A stretch of DNA of 64,000 bases from Bacillus_BU sp051233475 (GCF_051233475.1 NZ_JBKFGH010000027.1:82866-146865), one strand, 5' to 3'. Numbered from the stretch's first letter, positions 44,659 to 53,619 are shown. Notes: generated by a model from the sequence alone, not told the origin. Made by a program: numbers and translations.

Positions 44659-44989
44659 CTGTTACCCTCTTTTATTACCTGCTATATTTTAGTTGTTTCT
44701 TATATCATACTTTGTTTTGTATGGTAATAACATAGTATTATTTTACAGTGATAAAAAACATACTAATTCCCTAGGGTTGGATTAAAATCCATGTAGAATT
44801 TCCTCAATACAGTTCAGGGTATGCCGGAATTTGTCGACTAAATTTCATTTCGTTGTTCTTTATATCGAATATAATAGATATATAGGTTTTTACATATACT
44901 AGTGGCCACTAAAGTATAGGTGTATAGCACTATATAATTAATCGTTTTAATATTCTACTGAATTTGATACGAATGTACTATCAAATTTT

Positions 44990-45128
44990 ATTCGGCCATT
45001 GGAGGATTCAGTGGCACCTGACAACTTAAAGGGGCGTAATGATGCTTAGCCTTTATTTGGACACTTGGGCTTAGTGGAGCGAGTAGTGTAACCGACCCTC
45101 TTACCTTTATTAAGAGGAGGATTTTAAA
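44990..45128 (+). promoter_or_regulatory. Structured leader of the secreted-protein gene (unassigned)
   Basis: The 140 nt before the start can form a TAAAGG/CCTTTA stem, an ACACT/AGTGT stem and a terminal CCTCTTA/TAAGAGG hairpin whose 3' arm abuts and partly covers the GAGGAGG ribosome site. This suggests translational control by a structured RNA. It does not match any riboswitch consensus I know, including GEMM. Confidence 0.4.
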
Positions 45129-46658
45129 ATGAAAAAAAGCTATATTAATATTTTAACGAAAAAGGCGCTTTACACAACTGCTGCAATTGCTATTTCTGGT
45201 ATACTGCCAGCTACCTCAGTATTAGCTCATGGAGAATTAGTTGCAAATGAATTTGTCGCTCAAGAGAACACTGTTATTTCAGGTAAACCAGGTGAAACAA
45301 TAACTGTACCTGTTCAAATAGAGCTTGTCCCAGATGGTGGCGGGAAAGAACCAGCAACAGATGCTGCTACGGTTACAGTTAACCTTGGCGGACAAACTCA
45401 ACATAATAAAACGTTGGAGTTTGCAGCCAGTGAATTTAATACTCCAAAAATTATTGATCTTAAATACACGATTCCGGAAGGTACCACCCCTGGTCCACTT
45501 TCCCTGGAGGTTATTATGACTTCAAACGTTACAACAGGAAACAATCAGGTTTGGAATAAAGATAGAGATTACGTTACGATTCAGGTTGTTGCAGACTCAC
45601 CAGCTCCAGCAGATACAACTGCTCCAATCTTAACTTTAGTAAATTCAATAAATGGCATTTTTAATGCTGCTTCACTGCCTGCGGGTTTTGAGTTTTCTTT
45701 AGATGAGTCTAGTGAAGTTTTTGTTAATGGTGAATCAAAAGGTTTCTTTGACGTTGGAACACACAGCTTGGCATTACCAACTCCAATTCAAGGATTAAAT
45801 ACCGTAACTTTATTTGCTGTTGATGCTGCAAAGAATAAAAGTGAAGAAGTAAGCTTTTCCTACATGTATGATTCGATTGAACCAGTTGTGACTGGTGCAC
45901 CTGACAGTTCCCCAAATGAAAATGGATGGTATAACAAGGATGTAACGGTAACCTTCACTGCTGAGGACGAAGAAGGTGGATCAGGCGTTGATGAAAGTTC
46001 TGTTAGCGCCCCTGTTACAGTTACTGAAGACGGTACTCATGAAATTATCGGAACCGCTAAAGATTATGCAGGAAATACAGGTTCTTCCGATCCGATTACA
46101 ATTAAGTTTGATAAAACAGCTCCGGTCTTTGAAGGGATTGAAAATGGCAGGGCCTATAAGCTAAACCAAGTGGTAAATTGGACTGCAAGTGATGCAACAT
46201 CTGGCCTTGCTTCTGAGGAAAGCGGAACACTCGATACGAGCACAGTTGGAGAGAAATCTATCACTGTTAAAGATCAGGCTGGTAATGAAATTGAGATTCA
46301 CTATACTGTTGAATACGATTTCGGTGGAGTGCTTCAACCAATCAACCAAAATGGGACAAGTATTTTTAAAGCTGGCAGCACAGTGCCTGTGAAGTTTCAG
46401 TTAAAAGATGCGAACGGGGCGTTTGTTACGGATGCTATTGCTTCGATTTATTACCAAAAAATTAGTACCGATGCAAGCGGAGTAGAGGAAGCCATTTCAA
46501 CAAGCGCTGCCACAACTGGAAATTTCTTCAGATATGATTTAAATGACAACCAATATATCTTCAATCTAAGTACAAAAGGCCTAACATCCGGCACTTACCA
46601 ACTATCCATTACACTGAACGACGGCCAAACCTATAATGTGCAAATTGGTTTGAAATAG
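45129..46658 (+). CDS. Secreted multi-domain Ig-like protein with PxKF-type C-terminus
   Basis: A 509-aa exported protein. A signal peptide (residues ~1-34, ending SVLAHG) is followed by a beta-rich domain, then repeated Ig-like units that begin DTTAPILTL, DSIEPVVTG and DKTAPVFEG with internal YAGNTG-type motifs, and a C-terminal domain with STVPVKFQLKDANG. No LPXTG anchor or transmembrane tail is present, so it may be released or bound non-covalently. Role unknown, possibly adhesion or matrix. The 5' leader looks structured. Confidence 0.8.
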   Translation: MKKSYINILTKKALYTTAAIAISGILPATSVLAHGELVANEFVAQENTVISGKPGETITVPVQIELVPDGGGKEPATDAATVTVNLGGQTQHNKTLEFAASEFNTPKIIDLKYTIPEGTTPGPLSLEVIMTSNVTTGNNQVWNKDRDYVTIQVVADSPAPADTTAPILTLVNSINGIFNAASLPAGFEFSLDESSEVFVNGESKGFFDVGTHSLALPTPIQGLNTVTLFAVDAAKNKSEEVSFSYMYDSIEPVVTGAPDSSPNENGWYNKDVTVTFTAEDEEGGSGVDESSVSAPVTVTEDGTHEIIGTAKDYAGNTGSSDPITIKFDKTAPVFEGIENGRAYKLNQVVNWTASDATSGLASEESGTLDTSTVGEKSITVKDQAGNEIEIHYTVEYDFGGVLQPINQNGTSIFKAGSTVPVKFQLKDANGAFVTDAIASIYYQKISTDASGVEEAISTSAATTGNFFRYDLNDNQYIFNLSTKGLTSGTYQLSITLNDGQTYNVQIGLK

Positions 46659-46742
46659 AGGGACGGTTTTTGTGATTCATTTTTCGATGTCCACTCCCTA
46701 AGAAAAGGAACTTTTCCTCAATGAGGATGTACATAACAAATA

Positions 46743-46768
46743 GGCCCCCTCATCAAATAAGGGGGGCC
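46743..46768. terminator. Bidirectional terminator
   Basis: GGCCCCCT/AGGGGGGCC stem between the convergent secreted-protein and Cys-rich genes, with A- and T-rich flanks. Confidence 0.75.
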
Positions 46769-46789
46769 ATTTGTTATTTTGTTTGTTAC

Positions 46790-47032
46790 TTATGCGTATT
46801 TTATCCCTGCAAGCTTAATATTGTTTTTATCACTTGACCCGCAAGGTGTTACTGCGTAAGTCATTTCACATTTTGGGCAATTCATAATTACTTTTTCTAA
46901 TACAAATGTTTCTCCGCATTCACATGTAATTTCATGTGCCACATCTGGAGCAAAGTTTTCTTTCCCCTTTTCCTTCACATGATCCACAATAGCTTGTCCA
47001 TCTTTTAATTTTGAACTGCATCCACAACTCAT
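46790..47032 (-). CDS. Small Cys-rich zinc-ribbon-like protein
   Basis: An 80-aa protein with eight cysteines: MSCGCSSK at the N-terminus, CECGE and CPKC in the middle and TPCGSSD near the end. The CxC-x(~16)-CPKC pairs suggest one zinc ribbon. Start ATG follows GGAGGG. Family and function are not recognised; it may bind metal or nucleic acid. Confidence 0.7.
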   Translation of the reverse strand: MSCGCSSKLKDGQAIVDHVKEKGKENFAPDVAHEITCECGETFVLEKVIMNCPKCEMTYAVTPCGSSDKNNIKLAGIKYA

Positions 47033-47171
47033 CTGTATCCCTCCATGTTACATTTTTACTTCAAAATGATTAATTTTAAGATAGCATAGAGGCGTGGAAA
47101 TCAATATACCAAAAGTCACAGTTTAGTCATTCACTATACCCAGTATTCACGAAAATTTACCAAAATCAAAA

Positions 47172-47212
47172 AAGCTGACCATAAATGTAGTTTCTTACAT
47201 TTAGGTCAGCTT
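47172..47212. terminator. Terminator downstream of serA
   Basis: AAGCTGACC-AAATGTA/TACATTT-GGTCAGCTT stem, A-rich on the left and T-rich on the right; on the minus strand it would end the serA transcript. Confidence 0.75.
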
Positions 47213-47279
47213 CATTTTTTAGTCGTAAGAACGCTCAAAATTGAATCAGGAGAACCGTCCCCCTGTGTCAAACAGGTGA

Positions 47280-48476
47280 TTAGATGATTCGGGCTGTTAC
47301 GATGCCTTCGATTTGGTTGATTTTTTGTTCAAGGCCAGGGATGACGTCGCCGTTTACTTTTTCGTCAATGTCGATCATTGTGTAAGCGTAATTGCCACGG
47401 CTTCTGTTTACCATGTCAGCGATGTTCAAATCATAGCCTGAGATAGCAGCTGTAAGCTGTCCAACCATGTTTGGAACGTTTTTGTGGAATGCAGCGACAC
47501 GGCGTTTACCTGTGTAATCAAGGTAAGCATTCGGGAAGTTCACTGAGTTTTTGATATTTCCTGTTTCAAGGAAGTCCTTCACTTGACGTGCAGCCATAAT
47601 TGCGCAATTTTCTTCTGATTCAAGTGTTGATGCACCAAGGTGTGGAATTGGCACAACATTTTTCATTGTTAACACATTTTCGTTCGGGAAGTCAGTGATG
47701 TACTTTGCAACTTTTCCATCTTCTAGTGCAACAGCCATGTCAATTTCATTTACCAGTTCACCACGAGAGAAGTTCAAAATCGTTACTCCATCCTTCATGA
47801 TGCTGAATGTTTCTTTATTGAACATTCCTTTTGTATCATTTGTTAAAGGAACGTGAACAGTAATATAATCGCAGTTCGCAAATAGTTGTTCAAGTGTCAT
47901 CGCGCGTTGGACGTTGCGAGATAGATTCCATGCTGTATCAACAGAGATGAATGGGTCAAAACCGATTACATCCATATCTAAATCTAGTGCATCATTGGCT
48001 ACAAGTGCACCGATCGCACCTAAGCCGATTACACCTAGAGTTTTACCCTTAATTTCTTTACCAACAAATTGTTTTTTGCCGGCCTCAACAAGCTTCGGAA
48101 CCTGGTCGCCTTCACCTTGTAAATTCTTAGTCCAAGCAACTCCCTCGAATAGATTACGAGATGAAGCCATTAATGTTGTTAAAACAAGCTCTTTTACCGC
48201 ATTAGCATTTGCACCAGGAGTATTAAATACGACAATACCTTGCTCTGTGCATTTTTCAACTGGGATATTATTAACACCCGCGCCAGCCCGTGCGATAGCT
48301 TTTAAGTTTTTATCTAATTCCATTTCATGCATGTTAAAGCTACGAACAAGAATAGCATCAGGATTTTCGCTGTCATTATTAATTGTGTAATTATTATTAA
48401 AAACTTTTAGTCCGCTCTCAGCGATGTTATTTAACGTTTTGATTGTTTTCACAGTGTCTAAAGTAATTGTACTCAA
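47280..48476 (-). CDS. serA: D-3-phosphoglycerate dehydrogenase, short ACT-domain type
   Basis: A 398-aa dehydrogenase that oxidises 3-phosphoglycerate, the first step of serine synthesis. Motifs: RAGAGVNNIPV, the NAD loop GVIGLGAIGALVAN, NFSRGELVNE (Arg), and the catalytic His in PIPHLGAST. The last ~75 residues form a single regulatory ACT domain (MVGQLTAAISGYDLNIADM), i.e. the short form rather than the ~525-aa Bacillus SerA. Translation starts at TTG with GGGGAG 8 nt upstream. It is preceded by a ZTP riboswitch and terminator, linking it to one-carbon/purine status. Confidence 0.88.
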   Translation of the reverse strand: MSTITLDTVKTIKTLNNIAESGLKVFNNNYTINNDSENPDAILVRSFNMHEMELDKNLKAIARAGAGVNNIPVEKCTEQGIVVFNTPGANANAVKELVLTTLMASSRNLFEGVAWTKNLQGEGDQVPKLVEAGKKQFVGKEIKGKTLGVIGLGAIGALVANDALDLDMDVIGFDPFISVDTAWNLSRNVQRAMTLEQLFANCDYITVHVPLTNDTKGMFNKETFSIMKDGVTILNFSRGELVNEIDMAVALEDGKVAKYITDFPNENVLTMKNVVPIPHLGASTLESEENCAIMAARQVKDFLETGNIKNSVNFPNAYLDYTGKRRVAAFHKNVPNMVGQLTAAISGYDLNIADMVNRSRGNYAYTMIDIDEKVNGDVIPGLEQKINQIEGIVTARII

Positions 48477-48606
48477 TGTGTTTTCTCCCCTTTTTTGTTA
48501 AATGACCATTTTCAATTCCCTAAACGAATCGGCTTTTCAGTAAGTGAACAAAGATGAACAAAGTATCGGCTACTATTTCGTTATCAGTCCTCTCCCTTTA
48601 AGCAGA

Positions 48607-48640
48607 AAGAGGTAAGGGAAATTCACTTTCCCTTACCTCT
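48607..48640 (-). terminator. Riboswitch-controlled terminator of serA leader
   Basis: AGAGGTAAGGGAAA/TTTCCCTTACCTCT stem followed by TTCTGCTT on the minus strand, directly after the ZTP aptamer. It would stop transcription unless the ligand-bound fold prevents it. Confidence 0.75.
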
Positions 48641-48709
48641 GCCCAGGCGAACGGCTACGACACTATGTGCTCCCTCACGGTAATCCGCGTTTCGCCAGTT
48701 ACACATAGC
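48640..48709 (-). ncRNA. ZTP (pfl) riboswitch
   Basis: The minus strand carries the pfl consensus: a P1 stem CTATGTG/CACATAG around ACTGGCG, then CCGTGAGGGAGC, and the 3' pseudoknot part GCCGTTCGCCTGGGCA. These match the known ZTP aptamer of folate/purine genes. ZTP (AICAR triphosphate) rises when 10-formyl-THF is low; binding normally turns expression on. Confidence 0.9.
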
Positions 48710-48724
48710 CTTTTTGTTTTTTTT

Positions 48725-48753
48725 ATATTATCAGATTCTTCTTAAATCTTCAA
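48725..48753 (-). promoter_or_regulatory. Sigma-A promoter of the serA transcript
   Basis: TTGAAG and TAATAT separated by 17 bp on the minus strand, about 20 bp upstream of the riboswitch. Confidence 0.7.
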
Positions 48754-48820
48754 CCCCCAAAAACAGGTTTATCTATAAAAATACAAAAATTCTGACAGGA
48801 CTTAACCAACTCTATACGAT

Positions 48821-49195
48821 TTAATACTGATTTAGCTGAATAGAAAGAGTATCAAAAGATACAACAAACGTTTGATTTGATAAGCAAACTAAAAGCAGGA
48901 CACCCGTGTAGGATGTCCTGCTTTTAGGTTCTGATTTAACAGTCGGAGTGGCATTGGACAGATCTTCAATTGCAGCTAGAATTTGATTAATTAGTTGAAC
49001 TAGTTGAATTAGGAATGCAAGCTGTTGAGGAGTAAGGACAGTCGATGTACCTTCAGCTGTACGAATTACAACGCACAACTCTACAAAGACCTCTAATCCT
49101 AATAAAGTCAAAAGAGGTGTGGGCTCTACTCCTTCAGGAAATTCACCTAATGTCAGGCGAAGAATGTCTCTATCTGTTGGGGTTGGACAAGTCAT
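48821..49195 (-). CDS. Unknown protein running through a terminator hairpin
   Basis: A 124-aa protein starting at an ATG with GGAGGTG 6 nt upstream. Residues ~1-90 are Leu/Pro-rich (PTPLLTLLGLEVFVELCVV, LTPQQLAFLIQLVQLINQIL) and look genuine. The last ~35 codons run through a strong terminator-like hairpin (48891-48925) and have a different composition, so an ancestral stop was probably lost by mutation or frameshift. Family unrecognised; a spore-surface type protein is only a guess. Confidence 0.55.
   Translation of the reverse strand: MTCPTPTDRDILRLTLGEFPEGVEPTPLLTLLGLEVFVELCVVIRTAEGTSTVLTPQQLAFLIQLVQLINQILAAIEDLSNATPTVKSEPKSRTSYTGVLLLVCLSNQTFVVSFDTLSIQLNQY
48891..48925 (-). terminator. 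Terminator hairpin inside the 124-aa ORF
   Basis: AAAAGCAGGACA/TGTCCTGCTTTT stem overlapping the 3' coding region; it would end the transcript before the present stop codon. Confidence 0.7.
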
Positions 49196-49370
49196 CTTTT
49201 TCACCTCCAATCATTTTACTGAAATATTTTATAAAAATAACAATAAAGTGGTAGGGTAGATGCCTTGGACAAACCTATATTTTTTTTAAAAAAACATGCT
49301 AAGTCTTACCTATATTAATCTCATAAATAGAAAAGGAGGATATCATCTTACCGTTAGCGCAAAAAGAAAA

Positions 49371-49389
49371 AGCTGCCACATTGACAGCT
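49371..49389 (-). terminator. Short terminator after the 151-aa membrane gene
   Basis: AGCTG/CAGCT stem with TTTTTCTTTTTG tail on the minus strand. Confidence 0.55.
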
Positions 49390-49419
49390 CCATTCCATAC
49401 ATTATTAAAAATTTCTTCT

Positions 49420-49875
49420 TTAATGCGTATGTGATCCCGGATGATGCTTAAAAAATTTAGGATTTTCCAGATACTGTGCGTTTAACATTAAGCCAAGAAC
49501 AATTTCGACAACCCCCACAGCAAACATGGCAGGTTGTAAAAAACTTGCACCGCCATACCAGTACATCTCTGCCAAAATCCAAATAATCATCGCTATGCCA
49601 AGGACCGTTGTGACGATACCTGAAAAGCGGTGCAATTGAAACGATAATAGCGCACCAACAAAGCTAGTTACTCCATTAACAGTAAACAAGGCAATTCCCG
49701 GGATAAAGAAATCTTCAAAAGGAGAACCCTTCAAAAGATCCAAAGGCAATCCGATACTTGCTCCATCTGGCTGTACCATTAACATCAGGCCACAGGTAAC
49801 TCCACCCAAACCGATAATCGATAACAATACACCTGTCCCATAGGATAGGGCTTTCAATTTTTTCATTTCTTTCAT
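49420..49875 (-). CDS. Four-helix membrane protein, unknown
   Basis: A 151-aa protein with four hydrophobic segments (~10-33, ~52-78, ~84-108, ~112-133) and a His-rich C-terminus (FKHHPGSHTH) that could bind metal. No family is recognised. It lies 65 bp after the MFS gene on the same strand, so the two may be co-transcribed. Confidence 0.65.
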   Translation of the reverse strand: MKEMKKLKALSYGTGVLLSIIGLGGVTCGLMLMVQPDGASIGLPLDLLKGSPFEDFFIPGIALFTVNGVTSFVGALLSFQLHRFSGIVTTVLGIAMIIWILAEMYWYGGASFLQPAMFAVGVVEIVLGLMLNAQYLENPKFFKHHPGSHTH

Positions 49876-49939
49876 CTACTTTCCATAAGATTTGAAAACG
49901 TTTTGTCAAATCAAACGAAGTAGCTCACTTTCTTTTATT

Positions 49940-51229
49940 TTAAACTTTTTCTGAATCAAGTTTAAGTTTTTTACTGACCCCTGACCGAAAAATAAAGATA
50001 AGAAATAACACCCCACCGGAAATGGGTAAAAGAAAAGAAGGGATAAGATTTAACAATGCTCCGGAGATGATCATCGCTATTGGCAGCATCGTTTTCCCGA
50101 TGCTAACGCCAATGCTTAATACTCTTCCCCGGAATTCATCCGGCACCTCTGTTTGAATAATATAGGCAATCGGCAAATCAATCAGCGCCACCGTGACCCC
50201 AAACAAAAACATTAGAACACCGTAAATTGCTGTATACGCTAGATGATTGATTTGCAGCCCTTGAAGCATGACCGGAATTCCCGACAAAACCATCAACATT
50301 GCTAAGAAAAAGCATATATACCGTAACAAAACCCGATACGATACCATCCTCATTATTTTTTTTATAAAAATAGCCCCGATCATCATCCCAACTGGAAAGG
50401 CCGCTTGAATAAGGCCAAATTCCTTTGGGTCTAAATGTAATACGGAGTTAATGATAAAGGGTAAAGGTACGGTAACAGCGTAACCAAGGAAAAAGTTGAC
50501 TGAAATCAGGACCATAAAAAAACCGATGATGCTCTTTCGGTTTCGTAAATACAAAAAGCCTTCCTTTATATCCTTGAAGACTTGGAGTTCACCCACTTGC
50601 TGAGGAGCCTTTGATTCGTTATGAAACAACCGAAAATCGATGAATAAAATGGATACTCCCGAAAGGATAAAAGAGATTCCATTGAAAATGATGAACGGTT
50701 CGATATCAACTAAGGAGTAAACAATCCCTCCCAACATTGGACCAAGAATGGAAGCACCGGAATCAATGATTTTGCTAATGGTGTTAATATCCATCAGCTT
50801 TGCTTGCGATACCATATTAGGCTTTGCAGCTTCTAACCCCACACCGAAAAAGGTGCTAAAAACGGTTAATAGGAAGGTTGTTGCATAAATCAGCATTAAA
50901 TCCAGATCAACTATTTTGGTTAACATGTAAACAACGACCAATAAAAGACCACTTAACAGGTCCATTGAGACGACCATTGTTTTTTTATCAAATCGATCTG
51001 CTAGCACACCGGCAAATGGAAAAATAATCACCATTGGCAAGACCCCCAAGATCAGGGTGATTGCAAAGCTAAACGGCGACCCGGTTAATTTTAAAACATT
51101 CAGTCCTAACGCGAAGTTATAGATTGCCGTGCCAAAGATCGAAATCGTCTTCCCAGTTGAATAGAGGATTAGATTCCTTAATTCCACCCTATCCTGGACT
51201 CGACTCCCGATTACATCAATTGAATTCAT
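49940..51229 (-). CDS. MFS transporter (macrolide-efflux/EntS-like)
   Basis: A 429-aa major facilitator with 12 membrane segments. Loop motifs include GVLADRFDKKTMVV (motif A) and FRGRVLSIGVSIGKT in the second half, as in MefA/EntS-type drug or siderophore exporters. ATG at 51229 with GGTGGG is preferred. It follows the MerR-methyltransferase gene on the same strand, separated by a terminator, so read-through or antitermination could link their expression. Substrate unknown; export is likely. Confidence 0.85.
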   Translation of the reverse strand: MNSIDVIGSRVQDRVELRNLILYSTGKTISIFGTAIYNFALGLNVLKLTGSPFSFAITLILGVLPMVIIFPFAGVLADRFDKKTMVVSMDLLSGLLLVVVYMLTKIVDLDLMLIYATTFLLTVFSTFFGVGLEAAKPNMVSQAKLMDINTISKIIDSGASILGPMLGGIVYSLVDIEPFIIFNGISFILSGVSILFIDFRLFHNESKAPQQVGELQVFKDIKEGFLYLRNRKSIIGFFMVLISVNFFLGYAVTVPLPFIINSVLHLDPKEFGLIQAAFPVGMMIGAIFIKKIMRMVSYRVLLRYICFFLAMLMVLSGIPVMLQGLQINHLAYTAIYGVLMFLFGVTVALIDLPIAYIIQTEVPDEFRGRVLSIGVSIGKTMLPIAMIISGALLNLIPSFLLPISGGVLFLIFIFRSGVSKKLKLDSEKV

Positions 51230-51330
51230 CAATTTTGCCCACCCCACTTTAACTTCTTACATTGAGTGTATGCCGTGGGGTGAACACCACTTCAAGAGCC
51301 ACATTCGCTGTTTTTTTATAAAAAAAACAA

Positions 51331-51356
51331 AAAAGGTCGGGTTAACCCAACCTTTT
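51331..51356 (-). terminator. Terminator between MerR-methyltransferase and MFS genes
   Basis: AAAAGGT-GGGTTAACCC-ACCTTTT stem followed by TTGTTTTTT on the minus strand. Confidence 0.85.
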
Positions 51357-51361
51357 CTAGC

Positions 51362-52585
51362 CTATTGTAGTTTCCTTCCAAAAAAAGAATAAGTAAAGAC
51401 CTCTTCCCCTTTTACGAAAAAATCCTCGAATTGGCCTCCTTTATTTAATAAATCCGAGGTTCTATCGTCAATCGGCTTATATTGTAATCCGGCAAGATGA
51501 TCCTTGATTTTTCGAATTGAAAAATTGTCTCGGAATTTAACTGCGATTTTACTGGCGCGGCTGAAATTTTTGAAAGCAAAATAGGATCCTAGTAAATGTC
51601 CATCCGGTTTTACCAAAGAATCTACCTTGTTTAGCAAGAAATCCTCATGGTCGAAGCTATAATTACTAGTACCGGAATGATCAATCAGCAGATCCACGGA
51701 CTGCTTTGGAATAGGAATTTCGAGAAAATCAGCACAAATAAACAGGATATTCCGTTTCGAATTCGTTCTCTCCAGGAGGCTTTTTAAAAAGCGATGCCGC
51801 TCAAGGCTGTGGTCCACAGCAATATAAAGGCAATCCTCTGGCAACTCCTGATAAATATTGCGCAGAAAGAAACCCACCCCTGACCCTAATTCCAGGATGA
51901 CTTTCCGATGTAAATCCAGTTGATCGAGCTTCCTTTTTGACCAGTGCAGGCCTTTGTTTATATTTTCAAGATAACTAGAGTCAGTTAACTGTATGTAATG
52001 GTGAATATTATTTTCAAGCTCGTTATCTGAAGTGGACTTAAAAGGCTCGTTGATAATTAAAATACCGTTTTCGATTAAATGCTCGTTTCCACAGGCACAG
52101 GCAAGCTTACCCTCGATAATCTGATTATTGTTGATCAAACCGTCCTGAAGCAAAAGCGGTTGGCCGCAATTTAAACATTTAAGAAAATCGAGCACCTTAA
52201 GGTCGATTCCAATCGTTGTACTAGATTCTATGTTTTTTGCCGATAAGTCGATTAATTTGCTGTTTAGCTTGTCTTTTATTCTCGTTAACTCTTTTATTTC
52301 ATGATCAATTTTTTTGTATTTTTCCTTATATAATGATTGATAAAATGGATCTTCTTGATAATTGGCCAATTTGCCAAAGTTTTTATATAGAAAAAACAAT
52401 TTTATCTCATTTAAATGAAAGCCCAGCGCTTTAAATTCAATTATTAATTCAAGGTCTGTTTGACAGCGGTTATCGAAAAAGTACTGCCCACCCTTTTTCT
52501 CAGGAACGATCAACCCTAAATCCATATAATGCCTAATTGTGTCCACACTTACTTCGTTTGATTTGGCAAACTTTCCGATTCTCAT
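51362..52585 (-). CDS. MerR-type regulator fused to zinc-ribbon and SAM methyltransferase
   Basis: A 407-aa fusion. Residues 1-70 are a MerR HTH (MRIGKFAKSNEVSVDTIRHYMDLGL), followed by a coiled coil (~80-125), a zinc ribbon (CLNCGQP...CACGN, ~137-170) like that of RlmA methyltransferases, and a class I methyltransferase with the SAM loop VILELGSGVGFFLRN (~230). The start at 52585 begins the HTH; the longer frame to 52654 has no ribosome site. It may sense or modify a compound exported by the next-gene MFS pump; this is inference. Confidence 0.8.
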   Translation of the reverse strand: MRIGKFAKSNEVSVDTIRHYMDLGLIVPEKKGGQYFFDNRCQTDLELIIEFKALGFHLNEIKLFFLYKNFGKLANYQEDPFYQSLYKEKYKKIDHEIKELTRIKDKLNSKLIDLSAKNIESSTTIGIDLKVLDFLKCLNCGQPLLLQDGLINNNQIIEGKLACACGNEHLIENGILIINEPFKSTSDNELENNIHHYIQLTDSSYLENINKGLHWSKRKLDQLDLHRKVILELGSGVGFFLRNIYQELPEDCLYIAVDHSLERHRFLKSLLERTNSKRNILFICADFLEIPIPKQSVDLLIDHSGTSNYSFDHEDFLLNKVDSLVKPDGHLLGSYFAFKNFSRASKIAVKFRDNFSIRKIKDHLAGLQYKPIDDRTSDLLNKGGQFEDFFVKGEEVFTYSFFGRKLQ

Positions 52586-52678
52586 CGTCTCATCACCAGC
52601 ACCTTTTAATGCACTTTTAAGTTTATTATAGCGCTCCTGTTTAGACAGAACCATTCACTTTTGTGTGGGCTAACAAAA

Positions 52679-52708
52679 AAGTAGTCGGCTCGGAATCCGA
52701 ACTACTTT
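52679..52708 (-). terminator. Terminator of the epimerase gene
   Basis: AAGTAGT-CGG/CCG-ACTACTT stem followed by TTTTTTG on the minus strand, just after the stop. Confidence 0.8.
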
Positions 52709-52716
52709 TTCCCACT

Positions 52717-53619
52717 TTATATGCTTGTTAATGAAAGCTGGTCCTCAGGTAGGGCCTTAAGTGATCCATCTTCATTGAGAACAGAACGCCATGTATAAAG
52801 CGGTTCATAGCCAAGTATTTCCTTAGCCTTATCAATGGCCATAAGCGTTTCATGTCCGTTAACATCCCTCTTTAACGTAACCTTTGGGAAGTATTTTTTA
52901 GCTAAATCCTGACTAAGGTCGGGCATAATGGTATCTGGGGCTGTGATATGGAATACTTGATTTCCTAAATTCTTTTTTTCCAACGCCAGAAGACAGGCCC
53001 TTGCAGCATCCCTTACGTCACAATATGCCCATGCGTTTTGCTTCTGAATGTCTTTTTCGGTTTCCGTCCAATGCATTCTTGGAATTTTTTCATATTCGTC
53101 CGGCTCATAGCAATTGGCAAACCGAAGCGCAACCACTTCCGTTTTAGTCAGTTTATGAAACATACCGGACAGCTGTTCTGTAAGGAGCTTGACCATCGCA
53201 TAAGACGATCTAACATTGGTAGGATGCTCTTCATCAACTGGCAGGTAACTAAGCTGCTCTTGCACAAACGGATACCCTAATACTGTTTCGCTGGAGGCCC
53301 ATACAAGCTTTTGGATTTTTAAATCCTTACATGCCTCAAGGATATTAAAATTAACAAGCATGTTGTTTTCAAATATCGCTTGTGACGTATTCCTTATATC
53401 GGTTGGAATATTAGCAAGATGAACGACTGCATCGCATCCCATCAACAGTTGAATGACCTGCCCGTAATCGCGCAATTCCGCCTGGATAAATTTTTTCGAT
53501 GCAGATTCCTCGCGCAATTTGCGGTCCGAAGCGGTAACATCATGTCCTGCTTCTAAAATCGTTCTTACGGTCCAGCGGCCGATTTTTCCTGCTGCTCCTG
53601 TTATGACTACTTTCACCAC
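52717..53619 (-). CDS. NAD-dependent epimerase/dehydratase family protein
   Basis: A 300-aa extended SDR protein. The NAD(P) loop is ITGAAGKIGRW (~residues 6-16), with HLANIPTD, the catalytic Ser in VWASSETVLGY and YxxxK in SSYAMVK. Similar proteins act on nucleotide sugars, but no sugar genes are nearby. A GTG start with AAGGAG is used. It is single, upstream of the MerR fusion on the same strand. Confidence 0.82.
   Translation of the reverse strand: MVKVVITGAAGKIGRWTVRTILEAGHDVTASDRKLREESASKKFIQAELRDYGQVIQLLMGCDAVVHLANIPTDIRNTSQAIFENNMLVNFNILEACKDLKIQKLVWASSETVLGYPFVQEQLSYLPVDEEHPTNVRSSYAMVKLLTEQLSGMFHKLTKTEVVALRFANCYEPDEYEKIPRMHWTETEKDIQKQNAWAYCDVRDAARACLLALEKKNLGNQVFHITAPDTIMPDLSQDLAKKYFPKVTLKRDVNGHETLMAIDKAKEILGYEPLYTWRSVLNEDGSLKALPEDQLSLTSI

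Noticed and set aside
44990..45128. c-di-GMP (GEMM) riboswitch
   Set aside because: The GCAAACC and GACGCAAAGCC core motifs and the tetraloop-receptor pattern are missing.
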